DNA of 64,000 bases from Lolium rigidum (Eukaryota; Streptophyta; Magnoliopsida; Poales; Poaceae), in NCBI RefSeq assembly GCF_022539505.1, contig NC_061511.1:31630620-31694619 (forward strand). The letters run 5' to 3'. Within the stretch, counting starts at the first letter, position 1, and each line of letters starts with the position of its first letter. The notes under the pieces were generated by a model. That model ran no database searches. It saw only the letters and a list, made by a program, of their open reading frames with translations, and had not been told where the DNA came from. Positions 21,501-31,084 of the stretch are shown in pieces. Made by a program: the position numbers and the translations under genes.

Positions 21501-24500
21501 CTATTTGATCTGCTGTTGCAATGAACCGGACCTCAAGTGGTCCAAGGGCAACCTTTTCACGAAATGGAAATCGACTTTGATGTGCTTCGTCCTCATGTGA
21601 AACACGGGATTAGCTGTCAGGTACGTGGCGCCCAAGTTGTCATACCACAAAACAGGAGCTCGTAGCTGCGGTACTCCAAGTTTACGCAAAACTGACTGAA
21701 CCCAGGTTGCCTCGGCGGTGCCATTTGCCAAGTCCTTGTACTCGGCCTCTGTCGAAGAATGTGAAACAGTCGGTTGCTTCCGAGCACTCCATGAGATAAG
21801 GTTTGGTCCAAAGAATACGGCGAACCCTCCCGTCGATCTTCTGTCGTCTGGGTTACTAGCCCAATCAGCATCGGTAAAGATGCTGAACAAAGTAGAGCTT
21901 GAGCGATGAAGACGCAGACCTGTCGTGACAGTGCCTTTCACAAACCGAAGAATGCGCTTCACCGCTTCCCAGTGCACATCAGTAGGTTTGGAAAGAAATT
22001 GGCACACCTTATTAACCGCAAAGGAGATGTCCGGTCTGGTAAGCATCAGATATTGCAGAGCCCTAACAGTGCTGCGAAAACTGAACGCATCTTGGTCACC
22101 AAGGACAGTGCCTGTTTCTCTGGACAGCTTCTCATGAGAATCCATGGGCGTTGGGGAGGCTTTGCAATTCTGCATGTTGGTACGACACAACAGATCTTCT
22201 GCATATTTTCGCTGAGTAAGGGTCATTCCCCCGGAATTGCGAACAGCCTCGATCCCAAGAAAGAACTGAAGGGGACCAAGGCGTCCTTAACCGGGAAGCT
22301 GGCCGATAGCTGCTGAAGCAGACGATCACAGGCTGACAGAGAGGAGCTGGCGATGACAATATCGTCCACATAGACGAGCATGTAGATCCGCAGAGCACCT
22401 TGCACGAAAATGAATAATGAGGTGTCGACGGCAGACGGAACAAACCCAAGCTGCTGCAGGCGGTCACTGAGGCGAGAGTACCACGCCCGTGGGGACTGTT
22501 TAAGCCCATAAATGGAGTTGTGAAGCTGACATACATAATCGGGTTACCGGGGATCCTGAAAACCTGGCGGCTGCTACATATATGCTGTCTTAGTGAGTAC
22601 ACCGTGTAAGAAGGCGTTGCTGATGTCGATCTGCCGGAGATGCCAGTCACGAGAGACGGCGATGGAGAGCACCAAGCGCACCATGGCCGGCTTCACCACC
22701 GGACTGAAGGTGTCCAAGTAATCGATGCCATATTGCTGCGTGAACCCGCGAGCAACAAGTCGTGCCTTGAATTTGTCGAGGGAGCCATCCGCCTTGTGTT
22801 TAGTTTTGAAGACCCATTTGCAGCTTATCACATTGGTACCCGGTGGCCGAGGAACAAGTCTCCAGGTATGGTTGTGGTGCAGCGCAGCGTACTCATCCTC
22901 CATAGCGGCGCGCCAGTGCTGGTCAGCAAGCGCAGCCCGATACGACGTCGGCTCAGCGAAGAAGGCGCGACGCTTTGGATCATACCGAATCGTACCATCA
23001 GTAGGCTTGACAGGGATGACGATGTCGTTGCGGAGACGAGTCCGCATCTGATGACGAGGCGGGACCGGTGGTGCAGGGGTCACATGTGAGACCGGCGATA
23101 CCGGTGGAGATGGCCATGCAGCACGATCGGCGGAGTCCGATGGAGGCGAGGTCGCAGACGAAAGTGGCGCAGTGGCCTGAACCGGAGTATCAGGGAGAGG
23201 CGACTCCGTGACAGTCGGGTCCGGCGCGGGCATGGACCGCGCGGGTGACGAGGCCGGCTCATCATGGGCAGGGGTGGTACTCGGTGCAGGCCCAACATGG
23301 TCGTGATCAGCATGATCACGCTGGGACGGTGCAGTAGCAGTGCCTCGTGCTGGGGACGGCGATGTAGATCCTGCATGAGGTAACGACAGCTAGCAGCTGG
23401 ATCAGTAGACGACAACAAAGACAGATCATAGTTCCTCATACGATCATCATGCACTACTGGCTCAGAGGAAGGGAAATGAGATGAGCTAGTGTCCGGCATG
23501 GGAGAGAGACCAGCTGCGAATGGAAAAATGTGCTCGTCAAAGACTACGTCCGGGGAAATGTAGATGCGACCAGTAGAGCGGTCCAAGCATTTGTAGCCTT
23601 TGTGTTTGGAACTATAACCAAGAAACGTGCACTGGCGCGAGCGAAAGGAGAGTTTATGGTTGTTATAAGGCCGGAGATTCGGCCAGCATGCGCAGCCAAA
23701 AGTACGTAGAAAGGTGTAGTCGGGTTGCTCATTGAGAAGACACGTGACCAGTGCAGAATTTTGAAGGACACGCGTGGGCATCCGATTGATGAGATAGCAT
23801 GCGGTTAGGAAGGCTTCATCCCAATAACGAACCGGAAGGGATGAATGGGCGAGGAGTGCAATTCCTGTTTCAACTAAATGTCGGTGTTTGCTCTCGGCAA
23901 TCCCGTTTTGTTGGGAGGTGTGTGGACACGAGACGCGATGAAGAATCCCTTTTTGCTGAAAGTCCTGAGAAAGGCGGAGATATTGACCACCACCACCATT
24001 AGTTTGAACTGCACGGATTTTAGTATGGAGAAGAAGCTCAGCATGTTTTTTGAAGAGATAAAATGATTGCTCAACATCAGATTTTCTGTTAAGCAAATAA
24101 ATCCATGTATAACGACTAAAATCATCCAAAAACTCACGTAGTACTTGAATCCGCCCACATAGGTTGTAGCCGGCCCCCAAACATCGGAGTGCACAAGCTC
24201 GAGCGGAGCAGTAGTTACATGAGAGGAATCACGAAAAGGTAATTGATGCACTTTAGCATGTTGGCATGCATCACACACGAACGACTCACTAGATGGTGCA
24301 CAAGCAAATTGATTTGTCCTAAGGACCGAATCGATGATACTACTAGATGGATGCCCGAGCCGCTGATGCCATAAATCCCGAGAGAGCGTGACACCGGAGA
24401 GACCACGGCGACCGGAGACGGATGGAGATGAACGAAGGCTTGGCACCGGGTAGAGACCACCATGGCTTTTACCGTGGAGCAGAGTGCTCCTCGTTGCTCC

Positions 24501-25834
24501 ATCCTTCACAAAGAAATAGTCAGGGTGGAGTACGACAAAAGCATTATAATCAGTAGCGAGTTTATGTGCAGACAAGAGATGTTTGTGTATGTGTGGAACA
24601 TGCAGAACATTTTAAGATGCAAAGATGAGCCAGGAAGCATAGAATGATCGGTATGAGAAATTTTTAGACCTGCTCCGTTGGCGACTTGCACGTGATCCTT
24701 GCCGTGGTAGCGTTCTTGAACCTGGAGGCGGTCGAGGTCGCTTGTCAGGTGGTCAGTTGCCCCTGAATCAAGGTACCAGTTGGTGTCACCGTGGTAGCCT
24801 GAGGTGGTGTTGGAAGCGTTGCCGGAGCGTTGCTGCTCCCGGTTGTCTTCAGGCTGAAAGGCATGGTTGAAATGCTGCCTGCAGCGCAGCGCCTCATGCC
24901 CAAACTTGGAGCAGACTTGGCACTTGGGGCCATTGCGTCGCTGCTGTCCGTTGCCGTTGCGACGCTGCTGCTGATAGCCACGGCCACCACCATTAGCTTG
25001 GCCGCCATGTCCTCCAGGTGCGACTTGACCTCCAGGAGCACCTTGGCCTCCAGGAGCGCCTTGTCCGCTACGAGGAGCGCCGCGGTTGCCATCAAAGTGG
25101 CGGGCGACGGAGTTGGCGGAGGAGTGGATGTCGCCGACGGCGTCCTGCTGATCGATGTGAAGTTCAGCACCGACGAGGTAGGCGTAGAAGCTGTCGAGGC
25201 TGACCGGCTGATCGCGAGTGGTGAGGGAGACAACGAGCGGCTCGTATTCCGGCCCGAGGCCGGCCATCATGTAGTCGAGTACTTCGTCCTCCTTGAGTGG
25301 CGCGCCAATGGCAGCCATGGAGTCAGCGAGGGCCTTCACCCGGTTGAAGTAGTCTGAGGCGGTGAGGTCCTTCTTGCGGATGTTGGAGAGCTGGTACCGA
25401 ATCTGCATCAGCCGTGCACGGTTTTGCAAGGAAAACATAGAGTGGAGAGAGGCACATACCGCGGCAGATGTGGTGAGCTGGGTCATCTGCCCGACGATGT
25501 CCTGGGACATCGAGCCAAGTAGGGCGATGAGGACGAGCTGGTCCTGCTGGTACCAGGTGAGGAACGCCGGGTTGGCAACTTGGCTAGCGTCATCGCCAAT
25601 TCCTTCAGTGATGGTCGCCGGTGGGGCGACGATTGTGCCGTTGACGAAGCCGTACAGATGTGCGGCGTGCAGCGCGGGAACGGCATGCGTCTTCCATAGG
25701 AGGAAGTTCTCCCGGGTGAGGCGGATGGTGATGAAGCTGCTGATGGAGCCGATGTTCACCATGGGTGCAGGCAAAGGGGCGCTAGAGGTGATGGCGGTGG
25801 AAAGGGTGTCGGTGAAGCTTAGTGAGGTCCCCAT
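21501..25834 (-). pseudogene. Copia-B gag-pol, copy 1
   Basis: The ATG at 25832-25834 opens gag (SFITIRLTRENFLLWKTHAV; zinc knuckle CQVCSKFGHEALRCRQH near 24900). Protease has YLDSGATDHL (about 24750). Integrase has HQRLGHPSS...CDACQHAKVHQL and HSDVWGPATT (24390-24170). RT runs about 22960-22330, with RNDI.. linker before it, [20 protein letters not shown] and YVDDIVIASS. RNase H has [18 protein letters not shown] and [12 protein letters not shown], ending with a stop at 21501. The integrase core reads QTNGGGGQY where an Asp is expected, so a catalytic residue appears lost. Frames shift near 24600, 24150, 23250 and 22230, and a stop lies near 22575. The element cannot encode an intact polyprotein as read. 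Confidence 0.9.
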
Positions 25835-25870
25835 GGGAAAGGGGCAGAGATGCGGAAGGAAGAGATACCA

Positions 25871-26045
25871 AGTCAGGTATAGGTTTTTGCCGTGATAATC
25901 ATCACCGGCCTCTCAGCTATTTATATACGGGAGTACACCGTACAGATAAGTACAAGGATTGTTTAGATACACATCAATGGTTAACTACGGTATCAACAAC
26001 CTGATCTAACCTAACCAACCTAGTTAGGATATTACGTGTTTAACA
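25871..26045 (-). repeat. Copia-B 5' LTR, holding the empty PIF site
   Basis: A 175-bp LTR from minus-strand TGTTAAACACG to ATACCTGACT. The end is ACT instead of CA; the boundary is fixed by the CTGCT duplication and by the 3' LTR in copy 2. It contains CAGCTATTTATATACGGG at 25914-25931, the unoccupied form of the site where the 3' LTR carries the PIF element. The sequence just inside, minus-strand TTGGTATCTC, only partly resembles the usual initiator-Met primer site. Confidence 0.88.
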
Positions 26046-26050
26046 CTGCT

Positions 26051-27496
26051 TCATTAGATTGTTGGTGTGGTTTCTATACATGTTCTTTCTGGAGGTCATG
26101 TTGATTCCAATAGAGGGTGTTAAAGATTATTGTTGTTATATGTCGTTGCTTGCATCGGCATGCAATAATTATATTGTTGTTTGCATTTCATCATAATAAT
26201 TTGGTTATTTAATAGAGAAGTTGGCTGGGTATATCCCATATAACTCGATATGATGACATATTATTCGTTGTGGATATCTTGCCTCCTATGTATACATGGA
26301 TGGTGGATGTCTATTCCAATCCATGCATCTCATCTTTTATGGCTACATTCAATGCCTACCTAGCTAGCTTAATATCATCTTTTTCCCATTTCTCGTTGCT
26401 ATATATACTCCCATTTCACAGTGAAGGGTCTAGGTAAAGGCATAGAGCAACGCAAAACACGGGAAATAGAAGATAGCTGGTTAGAAAACATAATACACAA
26501 GATTAGAATAGGATTGATCATGAAAGCCATAAAGGAGAAGGATTCCGTCATATTATGTAGCTCAGAGCAAGTTTGCGTGATTTCATTGTCGGCTTGAGAT
26601 GGGTATGTGAGGCATTGCGAATGCAATCAGTGCCACAAGAGGATATTGTCCGAGCTATCTTGTTATGGCATGCGCTTTCCCACCAGGTACGACGAAACAA
26701 GAACGAGAATGCAAAGTGTATCACTATACACATCGGGCTGAAAGAAATTGTGGAACCAGACCGGAGTGTGCCAACAGGCTAACAGCCTGACAGCTATGCA
26801 CTGCCTTGATGTTTCCTTCTCCATGGGTACACGATTAGTGCCCACGGGAATAAGTTAATTCGTACCGGTAGGCACGGTAGGCTGTAGTCGCACAGTAGGG
26901 AGTTTGGTCTGATCCATTTAGTTGTTGTTTGGAAACTGCACTGATTAAATTGCTTCATGCCACGACTGTTGTTGCTTGCTATTCTTGCCATTGCTTACTG
27001 TCCGTGCTACTAGATGTTGATATTGCAGAGTCCGATCAACACTTGCACTTGTGCGTTTGAGCTTCTATTGTTGTTCTATCTATGAACTAGTATGCTATTT
27101 TCCTCTACTCCATAACACTTTTTGGATGTGAAATATTTGTTGTATGAACTATCTCGTATTTTATTGTACTCTATACTTTGTCCTATGAACCATTTGTATT
27201 AAACAATTTCTCTACTTTACCGAGGAAAGATAATGCATACATTATTTAGAAAATCCATACATTGTGTGAAGTATTATACTAAAATAAAAACATCTCCGTA
27301 TAATCTAGAATACTCCTGAAAATATAGCAGTTACGAAAAACCAATGCAATGTAATAAGACCAGACACCAGACCATCAAAAAACATGGGGCAGGATCATCA
27401 TAGCTTCTTACCAACCCCAACACAATGGTTTATACTAGGATTATATTCATTTATGCAGCACATACTTCTCCATGATCCAAGCTAGTATAATCAGTA
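26051..27496. other. Low-copy intergenic sequence
   Basis: I see no convincing gene or transposon boundary. The first bases continue the sequence that ends at 58344 plus CTGCT in copy 2; that is, 26051 onward is the ancestral right flank of copia-B and 58344 the left flank. The short open frames here (for example 26573-26782) have no recognisable domain. Confidence 0.6.
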
Positions 27497-28606
27497 CTAC
27501 TTTGCTACTTTCTCTAGTCCAGTATAGAAATTTGTGTATGGATAGTACATGACGTGAGTTTTCTTGCCAAGATATCTGCACTGCATCGACTCAAATTGAA
27601 TGGTAAAGGGATAACGATAGCCATTAGTAGACAACAAAATTGTATTGGTATCCTCAATGAAGTGTAGAATGACCGGCGATGATGTTCCATGGGGAAGGAT
27701 CTTGTCCAACTCAACGGTCTTCTCAAGTACCCATTCGACAACACCGTGAGAGTTGGTCCTTCTCTCCCATAACTCCATGCCCATACTTGCACTTGACAAA
27801 TTGGCCAAACCAAGCCTATTCTCTGCTGTCCGCAATATCTGAAAGTGGTACTCAGGGTGGCGGAGATCTCTTGGCTTTTGGATCACATCTAGGCACTGTC
27901 TTTGAAGATCCAACTCAATGATGGTACCCTCACTCAACTCCCAGTAAAGTGCATTCTGAACGAGGATGCTTGGCGCGAAGGCTCTTATACCCTTTGGAAT
28001 GGGTACTGATGGAACCATACTTTGCCAAGTTTCATACTTGGATTCATAGACGTAAGCATACGCACATTTACTGTAGTCGACTCGTAGCAGGACCAATTTG
28101 AAAGGGCTCAAGTAGCAATCGCCGTGTACGTGGCTTGCTTCGCCGGCGTCGCATAGCACTGTGGCGTTTCGGCAACGATGTCGATGATGCTCGGGGAAGC
28201 ATTCTGAAAAGGCCACACGGCGCTGACGGTTAGTGAGGGGGTCCCATATGACAACGGCGTCGCGTGCTTTGGTGATTAGGACGACGAGGCCATGGCGGCA
28301 GCCATGGAAGCCCCAGCAGTCGTCGCAACGTTGTGGCATGGAGAAGCGTGCAGCGGGGATGCAGTCAGGTGGATCTAGAGCGGAGGCGAATGATAAGTCG
28401 ACGAGGTCCCAGACAAAGAAGCCCAGGAGCTGGGGTGTGCGGTGGTGAGCACGAAATCTTTTCAGAAACTGAGGGTTGGAGATGATCCGACGCCAACGGG
28501 CACAGACTAGGGAGGCGCGCGGAAGGGACGACGGCCGTGGGGGGAGGCGTAGGAGGATCTCCTCGAGGAGGTCGTCGAGCTCGAGCGGTCTCTCCGGTGG
28601 CGGCAT
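27497..28606 (-). CDS. F-box protein, single exon
   Basis: A 369-residue protein. The start chosen is the ATG at 28604-28606 (MPPPERPLELDD); the open frame extends 20 codons further up to a GTG with no support. The N-terminal F-box (residues about 8-50: LLEEILLRLPPRPSSLPRAS, CARWRRIISNPQFLKRF) should bind a SKP1-type adaptor in an SCF ubiquitin ligase. The rest resembles the grass F-box-associated region: IWDPLTNRQRRVAF near residue 120, then beta-propeller-like repeats (AYVYESKYETWQSMVP, ALYWELSEGTIIELDL). The substrate is unknown. The frame is fully open with no intron, unlike the surrounding transposons. It is divergent to the F-box gene at 28889. Large, fast-evolving F-box families are usual in grasses. 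Confidence 0.88.
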   Translation of the reverse strand: MPPPERPLELDDLLEEILLRLPPRPSSLPRASLVCARWRRIISNPQFLKRFRAHHRTPQLLGFFVWDLVDLSFASALDPPDCIPAARFSMPQRCDDCWGFHGCRHGLVVLITKARDAVVIWDPLTNRQRRVAFSECFPEHHRHRCRNATVLCDAGEASHVHGDCYLSPFKLVLLRVDYSKCAYAYVYESKYETWQSMVPSVPIPKGIRAFAPSILVQNALYWELSEGTIIELDLQRQCLDVIQKPRDLRHPEYHFQILRTAENRLGLANLSSASMGMELWERRTNSHGVVEWVLEKTVELDKILPHGTSSPVILHFIEDTNTILLSTNGYRYPFTIQFESMQCRYLGKKTHVMYYPYTNFYTGLEKVAK

Positions 28607-28888
28607 GTGGAAGCTTTTTTCCGATCTGATGGAGTAGATGCGATTTTGCTCAGAGTTCGTGGACACTAGTTTTATGATTGATCAACCGAGGACGGAAAGA
28701 ACATGGAGCCGGACTCCAGACCAACAAAAGCGTTTACTCTACAAGGAGATAGCAACAAATTGTGGCCCAAGCACACGCGTACCGGCCCAGTAAATCCAGT
28801 ATGACTCCCGATCGGATTTGTTAACAAACTAGGGCAGATTTTTTAAGCCAGATCGAATTGGACGAACTAGGGCAGCTCCTTTGCGACT
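28607..28888. promoter_or_regulatory. Shared intergenic region between divergent F-box genes
   Basis: Only 282 bp separate the two start codons, so both promoters must lie here or overlap the coding regions. I see no clear TATA box. The decamer ACTAGGGCAG occurs twice close to the rightward gene (about 28828 and 28866). A bidirectional promoter is an inference from spacing alone. Confidence 0.5.
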
Positions 28889-29950
28889 ATGAATGGCGGC
28901 CGCCGATCCCCATGCTGGGCCTCTCTCCCGCCCGAACTCATCAGACACATCGCCGACTTCTTCCTCGAAACCAACGACATCGACTACTACATGGACTTCC
29001 GCGCCGTCTGCGGTGATTGGCGCCGTGCCACCGACGATCCCACCAACTCTTGGGACAAGCGTTTCCAGCCTAGCCAGTGGATCATTTTTCTACCAAACTA
29101 CGATAGCACCATCCGCGTCTTCATGAACACTGCCACCGGACGCTTCCTCCGCAGGGACATGCCTCTCCTCACCAAATACTTCCAAGACCGTGCAACCAGC
29201 AGCAGCTACCTCGTATTGATGGACGTGTTTCATCCCAATGATTTGCGTGTACTTAACCCTTTTACTGGCCACCTAGTCCTTTTCGCGACGTCCAGGGCTT
29301 TCTCGAAGAGGACTTACCATGCCACCGCCATCATTGGCTCTCCGCCCACCCTGACGCTCTTGGATTCAGGTGGTACCCTTCACAAAGCCACCCTTGGCGG
29401 CGAGTATGTCACTGAGCGCATGGATAGTAAACACTGGATGTGTCGACTTCTACTTATGCAAGCTTTAATTGGAGGCGTCTACCATCTAATGGGGTGCCCG
29501 TCCTGTGACGATTTGTTTCGGATTTTTTCAAGTTATCATATCACAATGTTTGCTCATGGCCTTGCCTTCCTGGTAGAGTCTGCCGGGGAAACGTTGATGG
29601 TCATTAACCATCATCATGGCAGCATTGAGGTCTTCAAGGTTGACGCCGGTAGAAATGCAGTAGAGCCCATCAAGAGCATTGGGCATGATCGAGCCATCTT
29701 TATGGGAGATTACCGGTGTATATGTGTTAACCCGGATAAGTTCCCATCCATCAAAGGCAACTGCATCTACTACGCGAATAATGCAGATACCTACCCGCAC
29801 TATCAAATCTACAAGTATGACATGAAGAAGGAGAAAGAAGAGGTGGTCTTTGGAGAGCTAGAGACAACTCGTGATGATAGACCTATCACAATCACTCAGG
29901 TCCTCTCCAGCTACACCCACCGTGACGTCCTCAAGTTCGCCGACGTTTGA
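28889..29950 (+). CDS. F-box protein with DUF295-like C-terminus, single exon
   Basis: A 353-residue protein from the ATG at 28889 (MNGGRRSPCWASLPPELI) to the TGA at 29948. The F-box spans residues about 10-50 (LPPELIRHIADFFLETNDID, FRAVCGDWRRATDD). The middle and end match the cereal F-box/DUF295 (KIB-like beta-propeller) layout: an LNPFTGHLVLF motif, AHGLAFLVESAGETLMVINH near residue 220, EVFKVDAG, and a C-terminal IKGNCIYYANN (YXAN-type) block followed by YKYDMKKE. The probable role is substrate adaptor of an SCF ubiquitin ligase; the target is unknown. No intron and no frame lesion are seen. It is transcribed away from the F-box gene at 27497-28606. Confidence 0.88.
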   Translation: MNGGRRSPCWASLPPELIRHIADFFLETNDIDYYMDFRAVCGDWRRATDDPTNSWDKRFQPSQWIIFLPNYDSTIRVFMNTATGRFLRRDMPLLTKYFQDRATSSSYLVLMDVFHPNDLRVLNPFTGHLVLFATSRAFSKRTYHATAIIGSPPTLTLLDSGGTLHKATLGGEYVTERMDSKHWMCRLLLMQALIGGVYHLMGCPSCDDLFRIFSSYHITMFAHGLAFLVESAGETLMVINHHHGSIEVFKVDAGRNAVEPIKSIGHDRAIFMGDYRCICVNPDKFPSIKGNCIYYANNADTYPHYQIYKYDMKKEKEEVVFGELETTRDDRPITITQVLSSYTHRDVLKFADV

Positions 29951-30411
29951 ACATATATATCAGCAAATAGCCGTTTACATAATTTCCATATTTTGAGTTC
30001 AACATATGTCCATCATTATCAGCCTTTATAACTGCAAAATCTGTCATATTAAAAGCATTTGCGCACTCGTACAGTATCATTTGTGTACCTGATTATGCTT
30101 AAGCATGGTGCCATTACGGCAGATCCAATATTTATCCTTATTTTCCAATATGAGATTATGTCTGGGTGCTATCCATATATAATTTAAAAGTGTTTATGCT
30201 ATAATTTTGTCAGCTTTTGTTTTGTTTTGGTTGAAGAGAATGTGTGTGTGAGAGAGAGAGAGAGATGTCAACTCCTTCACTACAAAGTGTTTACATGATT
30301 ATAGCCCTCCTTTCACACCATCAGTCAGCACATATCTTCATAATTCACACGCTTTGTTTGAACAATTCTGCGCGCCAAAGGCCCAGTGATTCAAGAATGT
30401 GCTATACCTAT
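29951..30411. other. 3' flank of F-box gene with a GT/GA microsatellite
   Basis: AT-rich sequence without a gene. A compound microsatellite, (TG)n followed by (AG)n, lies at about 30241-30265. The region ends at the poly(T) end of a LINE fragment. Confidence 0.6.
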
Positions 30412-30776
30412 ATTTTTTTCGAAAAGGGCGCTTTATTACTTAAAAGTTTTGACGTAATACACCTGACCTCTGCATAGTTAGGATGCACACAGTCGTTCGA
30501 CAAGTTTATAGCTTTAGTTCATAATAAAATGTACCGAGAAACAGAAGTCTATCATGGACTAGGAGCCACAATCCGCAGACTATGCAGCCACCCATGTTGG
30601 GTAATAAACTCCTTGGCTGAATTCTCCAATCGTGTAGACACCTCCGTAAATAGCTCGCGGTTCTCCATACGTTGAAGCGATGACCATGCACGAAGCGTAG
30701 TCGTAGACCAGTAGATTACCTCCATAAGAGAAGAGTTTTTGTCATTAAAAACCCTGTCATTTCTACATAGTCATAG
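30412..30776 (-). mobile_element. LINE 3' end fragment
   Basis: Read on the minus strand, the sequence ends GTAATAAAGCGCCCTTTTCGAAAAAAA with a GTGTGCATCCTAACTATGCAGAGG block upstream, the usual 3' end of grass L1-type LINEs and shared in form with the retroposon at 55986-57315. No reverse transcriptase remains, so it is a 5'-truncated copy. No flanking duplication was found. The upstream end is set by the chromovirus LTR and is approximate. Confidence 0.6.
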
Positions 30777-31084
30777 TGGTAGAACCAACAACTCTACCGG
30801 GCCTAGGGCATAGTTTGTAGGGAAAGGAGGGAGTGGTGTGGGGAAGAGGCGGCGGACGCCGGCGGCAGGGCGCCGTCGTGCGCGGCTGAGAAGAGGAGGG
30901 CGGCGGCTAGGTTTAGGAGACCGACGCCTCAGGGAGTCGGCAATAATGAATATGATTATTGCTTGCCTGTTTGCATCGTTACATCCAGTATATAAAGAGC
31001 TAAACCATAAACTGATAATGGGCTAAGCCCCTAGTTGGGCCCATGGTTGGGCCCCTCCTAACATAACCAATACCGGTCATAACA
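30777..31084 (-). repeat. Chromovirus 3' LTR, copy 2
   Basis: Minus-strand TGTTATGACCGG starts the LTR at 31084, immediately after a polypurine tract (CAGGCGGGGAGAGA, 31085-31098). A minus-strand TTTATATACTGG promoter-like box lies near 30990. The outer boundary at TGGTAGAACCAACA (about 30777) is a best guess, since the partner LTR is not in the window. Confidence 0.65.

Larger units (their letters stand above)
1..26050. repeat. Copy 1 of a large segmental duplication of nested transposons
   Basis: Position 1 aligns with 32344, and the match continues with the same order and orientation of elements: chromovirus pol, Angela inserted at the same base with the same TSD CCCAA, Tat inserted at the same base with TSD TTCAC, then PIF and copia-B. 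Independent insertions would not share target sites, so this is duplication of one block. By eye the copies differ by a few percent. Copy 1 differs in having a solo LTR (2194-3788) and in lacking the equivalent of 51102-59936. Its left end lies outside the window. Confidence 0.93.
21285..26050 (-). mobile_element. Copia-B element, copy 1 (short LTR, Ale/Retrofit-like, tentative)
   Basis: Reverse-strand Copia element. The 3' LTR remnant is 21285-21407, the internal domain 21408-25870 and the 5' LTR 25871-26045 (175 bp). The 5-bp target CTGCT follows at 26046-26050; its partner is in copy 2 at 58345-58349, because copy 1 lost its other end. Minus-strand TTGCGGGGAA next to the 3' LTR is the polypurine tract. 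The lineage name rests on the very short LTRs and is a guess. Confidence 0.9.

Noticed and set aside
1..26050. Explaining the copy differences by repeat-induced or methylation-driven C to T mutation
   Set aside because: That process makes TG and CA from CG. Here many differences insert a C or G or change CTG to CCG, and they break frames that the other copy keeps.
28607..28666. Upstream GTG start giving 20 extra residues to the F-box gene at 27497-28606
   Set aside because: Plant genes start at ATG, and the F-box begins just after the ATG at 28604-28606 at the usual distance.
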